The translations under genes were made by a program, and so were the position numbers. Shown here piece after piece: positions 44,708 to 51,995 of a DNA stretch of 64,000 bases. The notes beneath the pieces were generated by a model. That model made no database searches and had not been told where the DNA came from. It saw only the letters and a list, made by a program, of their open reading frames with translations. Numbering within the stretch: position 1 is the first letter of the stretch; every line of letters starts with the position of its first letter. Location: positions 248,001 to 312,000 of the forward strand of contig JADJHZ010000001.1 in NCBI GenBank assembly GCA_016707205.1, written 5' to 3'. The stretch comes from Haliscomenobacter sp. (GTDB lineage: Bacteria; Bacteroidota; Bacteroidia; Chitinophagales; Saprospiraceae).

Positions 44708-46012
44708 TCAGGATTGTAGAAGCATCCCAAATTGGGGAAAGAAAACGACCAGGCCTAGCAGGAGTAACTGAATCAGAACAAAGGGTATGATCCCGATGTA
44801 TAAATGCCGTGTGGTGACCTCCGGGGGGGCAACTCCCTTAAGATAGAACAGGGAAAACCCAAAAGGCGGGGTCAAGAAAGAAGTCTGCAGGTTGATGCAC
44901 AACAAAATCCCTATCCAGAGGAGATTGATGCCTAGTTCGTGGAAAATCGGAGCGACAACCGGCACGATAATAAAGATGATCTCGATAAAGTCGATGAAAA
45001 AGCCGGCTACGAAAACCACTGCCATCACCACAAACAAGAAGGCCATTGGAGACAGATTGGAACTTTGTACGAGGTCGACGAGGTAAACATCGCCCCCCAT
45101 TTCGCGAAATACGAAAGAAAACGTCGTGGCCCCTAGCAAAATGATAAACACCATCGCCGTCAGGTGGGTGGTTTCTTTGGCGACCCCTTGCAAAACCTTC
45201 AAATTCAATTTCCCCTGCTGTGCCGTGAGCAAAACAGCGCCTAAAGCTCCAACTGCCGATGCCTCCGTCGGCGTAGCGATGCCCGCGAATATGGAACCCA
45301 ACACCGCCAATATCAAAAAGAAAGGAAGCACAAACGCCTGAACGACCTTTCGGGCAAATCCCTTCCCCCGGAATGCCGCAATCTCTTCCTTCGGCACAGG
45401 AGGGGCGAGATTCGGCTTAAAATAAGCTACTAAAAATACGAAAAGCATATACAAACCAACCAGGACTAATCCGGGGATCAGCGCTGCGGCAAACAGGTTA
45501 CCAACCGAAACATTCAGCACGCTCCCCAATAGCACCAAAACCACTGAGGGAGGGATGATTTGCCCGAGCGTTCCCGATGCGGCTATAATCCCTGTAGAAA
45601 GTGCCGGGTGGTATCCGCGCTTAAGCATCGTGGGTAGGCTGATCAATCCCATGGTAACGACCGTGGCCCCGACAATCCCTGTCGAGGCAGCCAGCATCGC
45701 TCCAACCAGAACCACCGAAATGGCTAGTCCTCCGGGCAATCGCCCGAGAAGTAAGGCCATCGTGTTCAGCAATTGCTCGGCCAAGCCGGATCGCTCCAGC
45801 ATGATTCCCATAAATATAAACAAGGGGACCGCCAACAGCACATAATTGCTCATTACCCCCATGATTCTTGGAGGCAAAGCGGCGAAGCTGGCTGGATCAA
45901 GAAAACAAAACGCATAGATCAAAGAAAGTCCGCCCAGGGTGAAAGCTACCGGGAATCCGTAAAGGATTAAAAGAAAAATGCTTGCAAATAGCAGAATGGC
46001 AAGTAGTTCCAT
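44708..46012 (-). CDS. dctM: TRAP transporter large permease (DctM)
   Basis: A 434-residue membrane protein with about 12 helices. GLISLPTMLKRGYHPALSTG and SGTLGQIIPPSVVLVLLGSV are DctM signatures of the ion-transporter superfamily scaffold. It is the ion-coupled translocation subunit of an uptake system for carboxylates. It starts 13 bases after dctQ and is convergent with the binding-protein gene 44 bases away. Confidence 0.93.
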   Translation of the reverse strand: MELLAILLFASIFLLILYGFPVAFTLGGLSLIYAFCFLDPASFAALPPRIMGVMSNYVLLAVPLFIFMGIMLERSGLAEQLLNTMALLLGRLPGGLAISVVLVGAMLAASTGIVGATVVTMGLISLPTMLKRGYHPALSTGIIAASGTLGQIIPPSVVLVLLGSVLNVSVGNLFAAALIPGLVLVGLYMLFVFLVAYFKPNLAPPVPKEEIAAFRGKGFARKVVQAFVLPFFLILAVLGSIFAGIATPTEASAVGALGAVLLTAQQGKLNLKVLQGVAKETTHLTAMVFIILLGATTFSFVFREMGGDVYLVDLVQSSNLSPMAFLFVVMAVVFVAGFFIDFIEIIFIIVPVVAPIFHELGINLLWIGILLCINLQTSFLTPPFGFSLFYLKGVAPPEVTTRHLYIGIIPFVLIQLLLLGLVVFFPQFGMLLQS

Positions 46013-46025
46013 AGATTCCTTCTCT

Positions 46026-46553
46026 TTAGACAGCAGGAGTTTTCCGGCCAGATTTCCATTCCTGCAGGTTATGAATCAACCGGGCGATTCCCTGCAAGAA
46101 CAATAACAGCATCCCCGCCGAAATGGCGAATTTGATCCAGTAAAGCGCGGGAATTCCCCCCGGGTCTGGAGATGTCTCCCTGATCAGATACGATTTCCAG
46201 GCATAGCGCCAGCTGACGACCATTAACGTAAAAGACCAGGGCAGCAAAAAGAAAAGAGTTCCCAAAATGTCAGTCAGGGCTTTGTCTTTTGGTTTAAAAT
46301 GGACATAAAATAAATCCACCCGGACATGGCGGTCGTGTTTCCAGGCGTACCCCGCTCCCAGCAAAAAAATCAGGGCAAAAAGGTGCCATTCCAGTTCGGC
46401 TACCCAAGCGGCGGTATAATTCAGCACGTAACGGTTAAACACGTCGACGCAAACCAAAAGTACCAGAACGACATTTAACCAGGAGGCCCACTCCCCTACC
46501 CGCTCGTTGATCCGGTCGATTCCAGTGGCAACAGAAATGAAAAAAGGCCGCAT
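46026..46553 (-). CDS. dctQ: TRAP transporter small permease (DctQ)
   Basis: A 175-residue protein with four hydrophobic helices; WVAELEWHLFALIFLLGAGY and HDRHVRVDLFY are characteristic of DctQ. I choose the ATG at 46553 because the upstream ATG (46583) falls inside a -7 box. It forms an operon with dctM and stabilises the large permease. Confidence 0.9.
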   Translation of the reverse strand: MRPFFISVATGIDRINERVGEWASWLNVVLVLLVCVDVFNRYVLNYTAAWVAELEWHLFALIFLLGAGYAWKHDRHVRVDLFYVHFKPKDKALTDILGTLFFLLPWSFTLMVVSWRYAWKSYLIRETSPDPGGIPALYWIKFAISAGMLLLFLQGIARLIHNLQEWKSGRKTPAV

Positions 46554-46580
46554 ATTGGAAAGGTTTCTTTGGCAAAGTAC

Positions 46581-46588
46581 CAAAAATA
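46581..46588 (-). promoter_or_regulatory. -7 box (TATTTTTG, minus strand) before dctQM
   Basis: Minus-strand TAnnTTTG match 27 bases before the ATG at 46553. Confidence 0.45.
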
Positions 46589-46668
46589 AAAAAGGAGAGG
46601 TTGTCTTTTGCCAAGCGAAAGAAATTTCTTTCTCCCCGATAGTAAAGACAAACCCCTCCTCGCAAACT

Positions 46669-46688
46669 AAAGCCTTCTTTTAGGCTTT
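46669..46688 (-). terminator. Weak hairpin at the end of the glucosaminidase gene
   Basis: AAAGCCT/AGGCTTT with a 6-base loop; it includes the stop codon, and no clear T run follows. Confidence 0.35.
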
Positions 46689-47552
46689 CCGGTCATACTG
46701 ATATAACGCAAGTCCTTCAATGATCAGAATGAGTTTCTCAGCGTACTTGGGATCGGTCGCATAACCCGCCTTTTTAAGCCCGTGCGCCCAGCCCTTATAA
46801 TCCGTAGCTTCTAATTTTTTTAAATGCTGGTAACGCGGACTGTTTAACAGGAGGGAGTGTTCGCGGTAGCTCTCCTTTACGTCGTCAAAGACCCTAAACA
46901 TGTCGTAGATAATATCGTCGGAATAATTCCGGCAAGTACAGCCCAGGCATTTGGTCCGGCATTTGATCCCGAAGTGGTTATTGGATTCGGTAGCCAGGAC
47001 ACTTTCCCCCGCGTCCGACTCTAAAAGCCCTTGCGCTAACGTAATGCTCGCCGGGATCTGGTAAGCCTTCATTTCCTCGATCGCGATGGCCGCGTAGTTG
47101 GAGACATAATCCTTGCAAACTTGAAGCTTGGCATCCGAAAGCTCCTGCGGAATACCTTTTCTTTTGGCGTACCCAGGGCTCAGCAACGGAGTCAGGTTGC
47201 GCATGCTAAACCCCTTGACGGCTTCCGCCGGTTTACTTTTTTTCTTTGCAGCCGCTTCATTGATCTTTTTGAATTGGCTTACATTGACGGCAGGCACGTA
47301 CTCTACTTCCGGCTGGCTGTTCAATGTCACCGGAAGTCCCAGCGCCGCCGCCTGTCCTGAATGCTTTGAAAAAATGCCCATGGCTTCCTTCCGGGCGACA
47401 GGGTCAATCTGAACCGAAATGTCTTTTTTGAGGAAAATATGGGCTCCCACATATAATAAGATAAGGTTAAACCAGTTTCGATCCAGCCATGCGCTACACC
47501 GGCCGAGAAAGCCGATGCGCGGGTAACTTCTTTGTATAGATTGGGCTCTCAT
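46680..47552 (-). CDS. Glucosaminidase-domain peptidoglycan hydrolase (GH73-like)
   Basis: A 290-residue protein with an N-terminal membrane anchor (residues about 24-42; NLILLYVGAHIFL) and a C-terminal FlgJ/Acm2-like glucosaminidase domain: ITLAQGLLESDAGES with the candidate catalytic Glu, NNHFGIKC, then YSDDIIYDMFRVFDDVKESY and GYATDPKYAEKLI. It lacks a LysM or SH3 wall-binding domain. The KCLGCTC insert has cysteines that could form disulfides. It probably trims peptidoglycan during growth, and it is divergent from a sugar-kinase gene that could act in cell-wall sugar recycling. Confidence 0.87.
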   Translation of the reverse strand: MRAQSIQRSYPRIGFLGRCSAWLDRNWFNLILLYVGAHIFLKKDISVQIDPVARKEAMGIFSKHSGQAAALGLPVTLNSQPEVEYVPAVNVSQFKKINEAAAKKKSKPAEAVKGFSMRNLTPLLSPGYAKRKGIPQELSDAKLQVCKDYVSNYAAIAIEEMKAYQIPASITLAQGLLESDAGESVLATESNNHFGIKCRTKCLGCTCRNYSDDIIYDMFRVFDDVKESYREHSLLLNSPRYQHLKKLEATDYKGWAHGLKKAGYATDPKYAEKLILIIEGLALYQYDRKA

Positions 47553-47553
47553 G

Positions 47554-47630
47554 TTTAAAACTTTTTGTTTTCACATCGCTAAATTAAAACCTTTTTTGTT
47601 TTGAAAAAATATTTTTAAAACTTTTTGTTC
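47554..47630. repeat. Three A/T direct repeats (TAAAACTTTTTGTT-like) at about 30-base spacing
   Basis: Copies at 47554-47571, 47583-47602 and 47614-47630, each reading TTTAAAACTTTTTGTT with small changes (copy 2 has one extra C and T). They fill the divergent region between the glucosaminidase and the kinase gene, a position suiting regulator binding to both promoters. Confidence 0.65.
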
Positions 47631-47657
47631 TTTTAATTCTTGAATGAAAATTTTACT

Positions 47658-47676
47658 TAGTGTATTTTTTACACTA
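47658..47676. promoter_or_regulatory. Palindrome TAGTGTA-N5-TACACTA before kinase-pfk unit
   Basis: Perfect 7-bp inverted repeat with a 5-T spacer, ending 13 bases before the ATG at 47690. Size and place suit a dimeric repressor operator; a leader hairpin is also possible. Confidence 0.5.
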
Positions 47677-47689
47677 GTTTTAGGTTCAA

Positions 47690-48550
47690 ATGTTGCGTAT
47701 GAAACTGGTTGCAGATAGCGGGTCGACAAAAACGGATTGGGTCTTGCTAGACAAGCAAGGGATCGTGAAGTCCATTAACACCATAGGATTTAATCCGTTG
47801 TATCACTCCGAGGCGTTTATTGCGGAAGAATGCCGCAAAGTCTTTGATTTAGAAGAAATGCCTTATTCGGAAGTAAAGGAGGTGTTTTATTACGGCGCTT
47901 CCGTTTGGGATGAAGAAAAGGCGGCCAAAATCCGCAGGGCCCTTGCGCAGCTTTTTGACCATGCGGAAATAATCGAGGTGGAACACGACCTGCTCGGCGC
48001 CGCCCGGGCGACCTGCGGACGGGAGGCGGGTGTAGCCTGCATTATCGGAACGGGGTCCAATACCTGTCTTTTCGACGGAAGCAACGTCACTGATAATGTG
48101 ACCAACCTGGGTTATTTTGTAGGCGACGAAGGTAGCGGCGCCCATCTGGGGAAAGCGCTGGTAAAAGCTTATTTTTACCGGGAACTTCCTTCGGCTCTGG
48201 TATCCGCGTTAGAGGAGGAATTTCCCGGCGGGCAAGCGGAGTTTTTAGACCATATTTACAGCCAGCCCTCGCCCAACGTTTTCCTGGCTTCCCTGACTAA
48301 ATTTCTTTCCGCGCACCGCGACCATCTGTTTATTCAAAAACTGATCTATACGTCTTTCGCTGAGTTTATCGACCGGCACGTGCGAAAATACCCGGGGCAT
48401 CTCGGCCTGCCTATTCATTTTATCGGTTCAGTCGCTTTTCATTTCCGGGATTTTCTTACCGTGATTCTCGAGGAGCGGTGCATGAAGCCGGGCCGGTTTA
48501 TCCAAAAGCCGATTGACCGGCTGGTGGAATACCACACCCACAACGATTGA
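47690..48550 (+). CDS. BadF/BadG/N-acetylglucosamine-kinase-like ATPase
   Basis: A 286-residue ASKHA-fold kinase. Phosphate-binding motifs are VADSGSTKTDW at the N-terminus and IGTGSNTCLFDG in the middle, followed by GDEGSGAHLGKAL. This is the family containing eukaryotic N-acetylglucosamine kinase and bacterial MurK; in Bacteroidota a role in amino-sugar or wall-sugar phosphorylation is likely. The start may be 47690 or the in-frame ATG at 47699. pfkA follows 8 bases after its stop, so the two are co-transcribed. Confidence 0.82.
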   Translation: MLRMKLVADSGSTKTDWVLLDKQGIVKSINTIGFNPLYHSEAFIAEECRKVFDLEEMPYSEVKEVFYYGASVWDEEKAAKIRRALAQLFDHAEIIEVEHDLLGAARATCGREAGVACIIGTGSNTCLFDGSNVTDNVTNLGYFVGDEGSGAHLGKALVKAYFYRELPSALVSALEEEFPGGQAEFLDHIYSQPSPNVFLASLTKFLSAHRDHLFIQKLIYTSFAEFIDRHVRKYPGHLGLPIHFIGSVAFHFRDFLTVILEERCMKPGRFIQKPIDRLVEYHTHND

Positions 48551-48558
48551 TTCAACTT

Positions 48559-49542
48559 ATGGAAAAGCAAATTAAACGCATTGCGGTTTTTACATCCGGC
48601 GGTGACGCCCCTGGTATGAATGCCGCTATCCGGGCCGTAGTCCGGACGGCTTCGTATCACGACCTCCACGTATATGGTGTGCTTCGGGGTTATGAAGGGA
48701 TGATCGACGGGGATTTCAAACGCCTGGAGCGCAAGGATGTCGCGAATATCATTCACCGGGGAGGAACCATCCTCAAAACGGCCCGCAGCGAACGGTTCAT
48801 GTCCGCTATTGGAAGAAAAGCAGCTTTTGAATCCCTGACGGCCTTCGACATCGATGCCTGTATCGCCATTGGCGGAAATGGCACCTTTTCCGGGGCAAAG
48901 GTGTTTTCGGAAGAACACAATATTCCTTTTATTGGTATTCCAGGAACTATCGACAATGACCTTTACGGGACGGATTTCACCATCGGGTTCGACACCGCAG
49001 TAAATACGGCCATCGAAGCGGTCGATCGCATCCGCGATACCGCCGACTCCCACAACCGCTTGTTTTTTATCGAGGTCATGGGCCGCCATGCCGGCTACAT
49101 TGCCTTACATACCGCTATCGGTAGCGGCGCGGAGAGCGTCCTGATCCCGGAGGTCGATATCGATCTCGACCGCCTCACCGACCTGCTCCTGAAAAATGCC
49201 CGGCGCCGGAAGCTGTTTAGCCTGGTTATTGTAGCCGAAGGGAACAAAATCGGCCCCACCCCTGAAATCGCCCGTATTATAAAAGAACGGATCGAAAACT
49301 TCGATATTCGCTACGCCATCATCGGCCACCTGCAGCGAGGAGGCGCGCCCAACTCCCTGGACCGCGTGCTGGCCAGCCGGTTGGGATACGCCGCCGTGGA
49401 AGGATTGATGAAAGGAGAACGAAACGTCATGGCCGGAATTGTCAACGACCACGTCGTTTTCACCTCTTTGTCAGACGCCATTTCCAAAGAAAAACCACTG
49501 GAGAACGACCTGGTTAAAATGGCGGAGATCCTGGCGATGTAA
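48559..49542 (+). CDS. pfkA: 6-phosphofructokinase
   Basis: A 327-residue ATP-type phosphofructokinase. GGDAPGMNAAIR (14-25), the catalytic GTIDND (129-134) with Asp132, and MGRHAGY are intact. The Gly before TIDND points to ATP rather than pyrophosphate as donor. One change is notable: the nucleotide loop that is usually GGDGS reads GGNGT, with Asn107 in place of the magnesium-ligand Asp. I use the ATG at 48559; the TTG at 48547 would overlap the upstream gene. Confidence 0.92.
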   Translation: MEKQIKRIAVFTSGGDAPGMNAAIRAVVRTASYHDLHVYGVLRGYEGMIDGDFKRLERKDVANIIHRGGTILKTARSERFMSAIGRKAAFESLTAFDIDACIAIGGNGTFSGAKVFSEEHNIPFIGIPGTIDNDLYGTDFTIGFDTAVNTAIEAVDRIRDTADSHNRLFFIEVMGRHAGYIALHTAIGSGAESVLIPEVDIDLDRLTDLLLKNARRRKLFSLVIVAEGNKIGPTPEIARIIKERIENFDIRYAIIGHLQRGGAPNSLDRVLASRLGYAAVEGLMKGERNVMAGIVNDHVVFTSLSDAISKEKPLENDLVKMAEILAM

Positions 49543-49549
49543 TTAAAAA

Positions 49550-49589
49550 GTTGCGACGTTACGATGTTACGAAGTTGCGACGTTGCGAA
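49550..49589 (+). repeat. Octamer array GTTRCGAN x 5 (array G)
   Basis: GTTGCGAC, GTTACGAT, GTTACGAA, GTTGCGAC, GTTGCGAA in perfect register, starting 7 bases after the pfkA stop and ending 6 bases before the convergent cutA stop. There is no inverted arm. Confidence 0.85.
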
Positions 49590-49595
49590 GTTGGG

Positions 49596-49904
49596 TTATC
49601 GGACGCTGGCCCGGATCCAGGCCTCATATTCCGTGTTGGCTTCCACCTCGATTTTAATGATGCAGGGGACCTCGTACGGATGTAACTGGGCAATTTCCCC
49701 TTTTACGGATTCCCAATTTTCAGGGATGGTTTTTAGAAGGGCCACCCATTCTCCCCCACCCTCCATAGCTCCATGCCACCAATACGCGCTTTGGATGGGG
49801 AAGATGTTTGCGCACGCTACCTGCTTTTTTTCCAAAAGCACATTGGAAATCCGCTGAGCTTCCTCCTGGCTCGCATGCGTGGTGTAAATCAAAATAAACC
49901 CCAT
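49596..49904 (-). CDS. cutA: Divalent-cation tolerance protein CutA
   Basis: A 102-residue protein of the trimeric, ferredoxin-like CutA family. ANIFPIQSAYWWHGAMEGGG and HPYEVPCIIKIEVE are the conserved core. Linked in E. coli to copper tolerance, but its biochemical role is unsettled. It follows prfB on the same strand; the 39-base gap is a heptamer array. Confidence 0.92.
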   Translation of the reverse strand: MGFILIYTTHASQEEAQRISNVLLEKKQVACANIFPIQSAYWWHGAMEGGGEWVALLKTIPENWESVKGEIAQLHPYEVPCIIKIEVEANTEYEAWIRASVR

Positions 49905-49911
49905 ATAGCCT

Positions 49912-49939
49912 GTCCAACGTCTAATGTCTAAAGTCTAAA
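49912..49939 (-). repeat. Heptamer array TTTAGAC x 4 (array H)
   Basis: On the plus strand: GTCCAAC, GTCTAAT, GTCTAAA, GTCTAAA in register. Read along the transcript, it starts 4 bases after the prfB stop and ends 7 bases before the cutA ATG. Confidence 0.75.
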
Positions 49940-49943
49940 ACGT

Positions 49944-51024
49944 TTACTCTTCCCGGTGCATTAAAAATGCTTTCAGGAATCCGTCCAGATCCCCATCCAG
50001 GACCGCATCCGTCTGACTGGTTTGGAATCCGGTGCGGTGGTCTTTAACGCGGCGGTCGTCCAAAACGTAGCTTCGGATCTGGGAGCCCCATTCGTTCTTC
50101 ATTTTGGAGGACTCGACCTTTTCGCGCTCAGCGCGTTGCCTTTCCAGCTCTCTTTCGAACAAGCGGGATTTGAGCATTTGGATCGCTTTGTCGCGGTTTT
50201 GGTGCTGGGAGCGCTCTTGCTGGCATTCGACGACGATACCGGATGGGAGGTGCCGCACCCGCACAGCCGATTCCGTTTTGTTCACGTGCTGCCCTCCCGC
50301 GCCGCTGGCCCGGAAGGTGTCCCACTCCAGATCGGCGGGATTAACGTCGATTTCAATACGGTCGTCTACGCTTGGGTGAACAAAAACGGAAGCAAACGAT
50401 GTCATTCGTTTGCCCTGCGAATTATAAGGACTTACGCGCACCAAGCGGTGAACGCCGTTTTCGCCTTTCAACATCCCGTAGGCGAAGTCGCCTTCGATTT
50501 CGATTTCCGCGCTTTTGATGCCGGCTACGTCGCCGTCCTGACGGTTAATCTCGGATACTTTGAAGCCATTGCGGTCGGCCCACATCATGTACATGCGCAG
50601 GAGCATTTCCGCCCAGTCGCAAGCTTCGGTACCTCCGGCGCCTGCGTTGATTTCCAGGGTCACGTTCAATTCGTCTTCCCGCTGGTTTAGGGTGGAGTGA
50701 AATTCCAGGTTTTCCACGGCAAGGACGGCTTCCCCAAACTTTTCGTCCACCTCGGTTTCGGAAACCATGCCTTCTTTCTGGAACTCAAAAAAACCCTCCA
50801 CATCGTCCACATGGCGGGCTACCTCCAGATATTGGGCCACCCATTTCTTGTGGCTTTTGATCTCTTTGAGAATGGATTCCGCGCGTTGGGGGCCGTTCCA
50901 AAAACCAGGATCCAGAGATAACTGTTCTTTCTCTTCGATTTCGATCAAACGGCGATCGACGTCAAAGATACCTCCCTAACGAACCCAGGCGCTCCCGCAA
51001 GTCTTTCAACTGCTCTATAGTCAT
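49944..51024 (-). CDS. prfB: Peptide chain release factor 2, with programmed +1 frameshift
   Basis: Release factor for UAA and UGA. A 20-codon first reading frame starts at ATG 51024 and ends at an in-frame TGA (50964-50962); the rest, starting at 50963 in the +1 frame, gives 339 more residues, about 359 in all. The shift site reads GGGAGG-TAT-CTT-TGA-C, the same layout as the E. coli prfB autoregulatory site, with CTT slipping to TTT. The GGQ loop (GAGGQHVNKTESAVRV) is intact. Translation beginning only at 50948 would lose the N-terminal helix. Confidence 0.95.
50961..50976 (-). promoter_or_regulatory. prfB programmed +1 frameshift signal
   Basis: On the minus strand: an internal Shine-Dalgarno-like GGGAGG (50976-50971), three bases (TAT), then CTT TGA C. 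The 3-base spacing, the slippery CTT and the C after TGA match the classic site, where low RF2 lets ribosomes slip into the full-length frame. Confidence 0.9.
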
Positions 51025-51048
51025 AGTAGCTCAGGTTTTCTTTTTAAA

Positions 51049-51089
51049 TCAGGCGAACGGAGATATGCAAGCATTTTCCGTTCGCCTGA
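51049..51089 (-). terminator. Hairpin between FKBP gene and prfB
   Basis: Perfect 13-bp stem (TCAGGCGAACGGA/TCCGTTCGCCTGA) with a 15-base loop in the gap between the FKBP stop and the prfB start. It probably ends the FKBP transcript. Confidence 0.75.
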
Positions 51090-51125
51090 AAATTTCATAC
51101 ATAATAAACTCCCAAAGGCAGGGCC

Positions 51126-51959
51126 TTAGTTCATTTTGCGCACGTTGTTCAGCTCGATATAGAACATCAGATCCGCGTCGGCGGGAATAGCCGGCGGGGC
51201 GCCGGCGGCGCCGTAAGCCAGGGCAGAAGGAATAAACAAGGTCGCTTTAGTCCCCGATTTGAGCAGCATAAGGCCTTCGTCCCACCCGGGAATAACCGCG
51301 CCCATGCCTACAGGGAAGTTGAATTCAGAACCTCTGGAGAACGAGTTATCGAACATGGTGCCATCCATCAGGGCGCCATAGTAATTGACGAATACCATGT
51401 CGCTGCTGTCGGCGCGGGCGCCTTTCCCCTCTTCGTGGATGACGTATTTCAGACCAGATGCCGTGGTCTGGATATTTTCCAGGGTGCCTTTATTAAAGGC
51501 GTCCAGGGTTTTCTTTGTCATGGCTTCCACTTTCGTCACCGCCTCTTCCATTTCTTTCTGCGTCTTTACATCTTTCAATACCAGGTCGTAATAAAGAAAT
51601 TTGGATTTTTCAAAGCCCTGCGGCTTGGGCTCGACCGTGTCAAGCGGGGCGATAATCGTCAGGCTGTCGCCTTCCCGCATCAGCATGAGGGCCTCTTCTA
51701 TTGGAGAAAGCGGGCGGCCGAGGTTGGTGGTATCTGGGATCACTACCATGGGCATCATCGGTTCGGAATAACTGCTCACTACCACGCTGTCGTCGTTGCG
51801 CATCTGGAAGTGGAAATAAGCCATGGCATTGGGCTCGGCTGCTTGCCCTTTTGAACTGGTATGCATAATGTAGTCGTAGCCGCTGGGAAGTTTCTTTTTC
51901 TCCTTCTTGCAGCCTGCAAAGAGGGCCAGAACGAGTAATAAAGCGAGGGAAATTCTCAT
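51126..51959 (-). CDS. FKBP-type peptidyl-prolyl isomerase, lipoprotein
   Basis: A 277-residue lipoprotein; lipobox FAGC places the acylated Cys at residue 17, followed by a lysine-rich stretch. The C-terminal FKBP domain (about 165-277) shows VNYYGALMDGTMFDNSF, GAVIPGWDEGLMLL and FIPSALAYGAAG, the usual active-site frame. The region at 30-150 looks like a second, degenerate FKBP-like domain. It assists folding of envelope proteins. nrnA lies 36 bases upstream on the same strand, so the two probably form an operon. Confidence 0.9.
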   Translation of the reverse strand: MRISLALLLVLALFAGCKKEKKKLPSGYDYIMHTSSKGQAAEPNAMAYFHFQMRNDDSVVVSSYSEPMMPMVVIPDTTNLGRPLSPIEEALMLMREGDSLTIIAPLDTVEPKPQGFEKSKFLYYDLVLKDVKTQKEMEEAVTKVEAMTKKTLDAFNKGTLENIQTTASGLKYVIHEEGKGARADSSDMVFVNYYGALMDGTMFDNSFSRGSEFNFPVGMGAVIPGWDEGLMLLKSGTKATLFIPSALAYGAAGAPPAIPADADLMFYIELNNVRKMN

Positions 51960-51995
51960 AAATTTGAAATTAAAGAAATAATGGATTTTAAAAAG

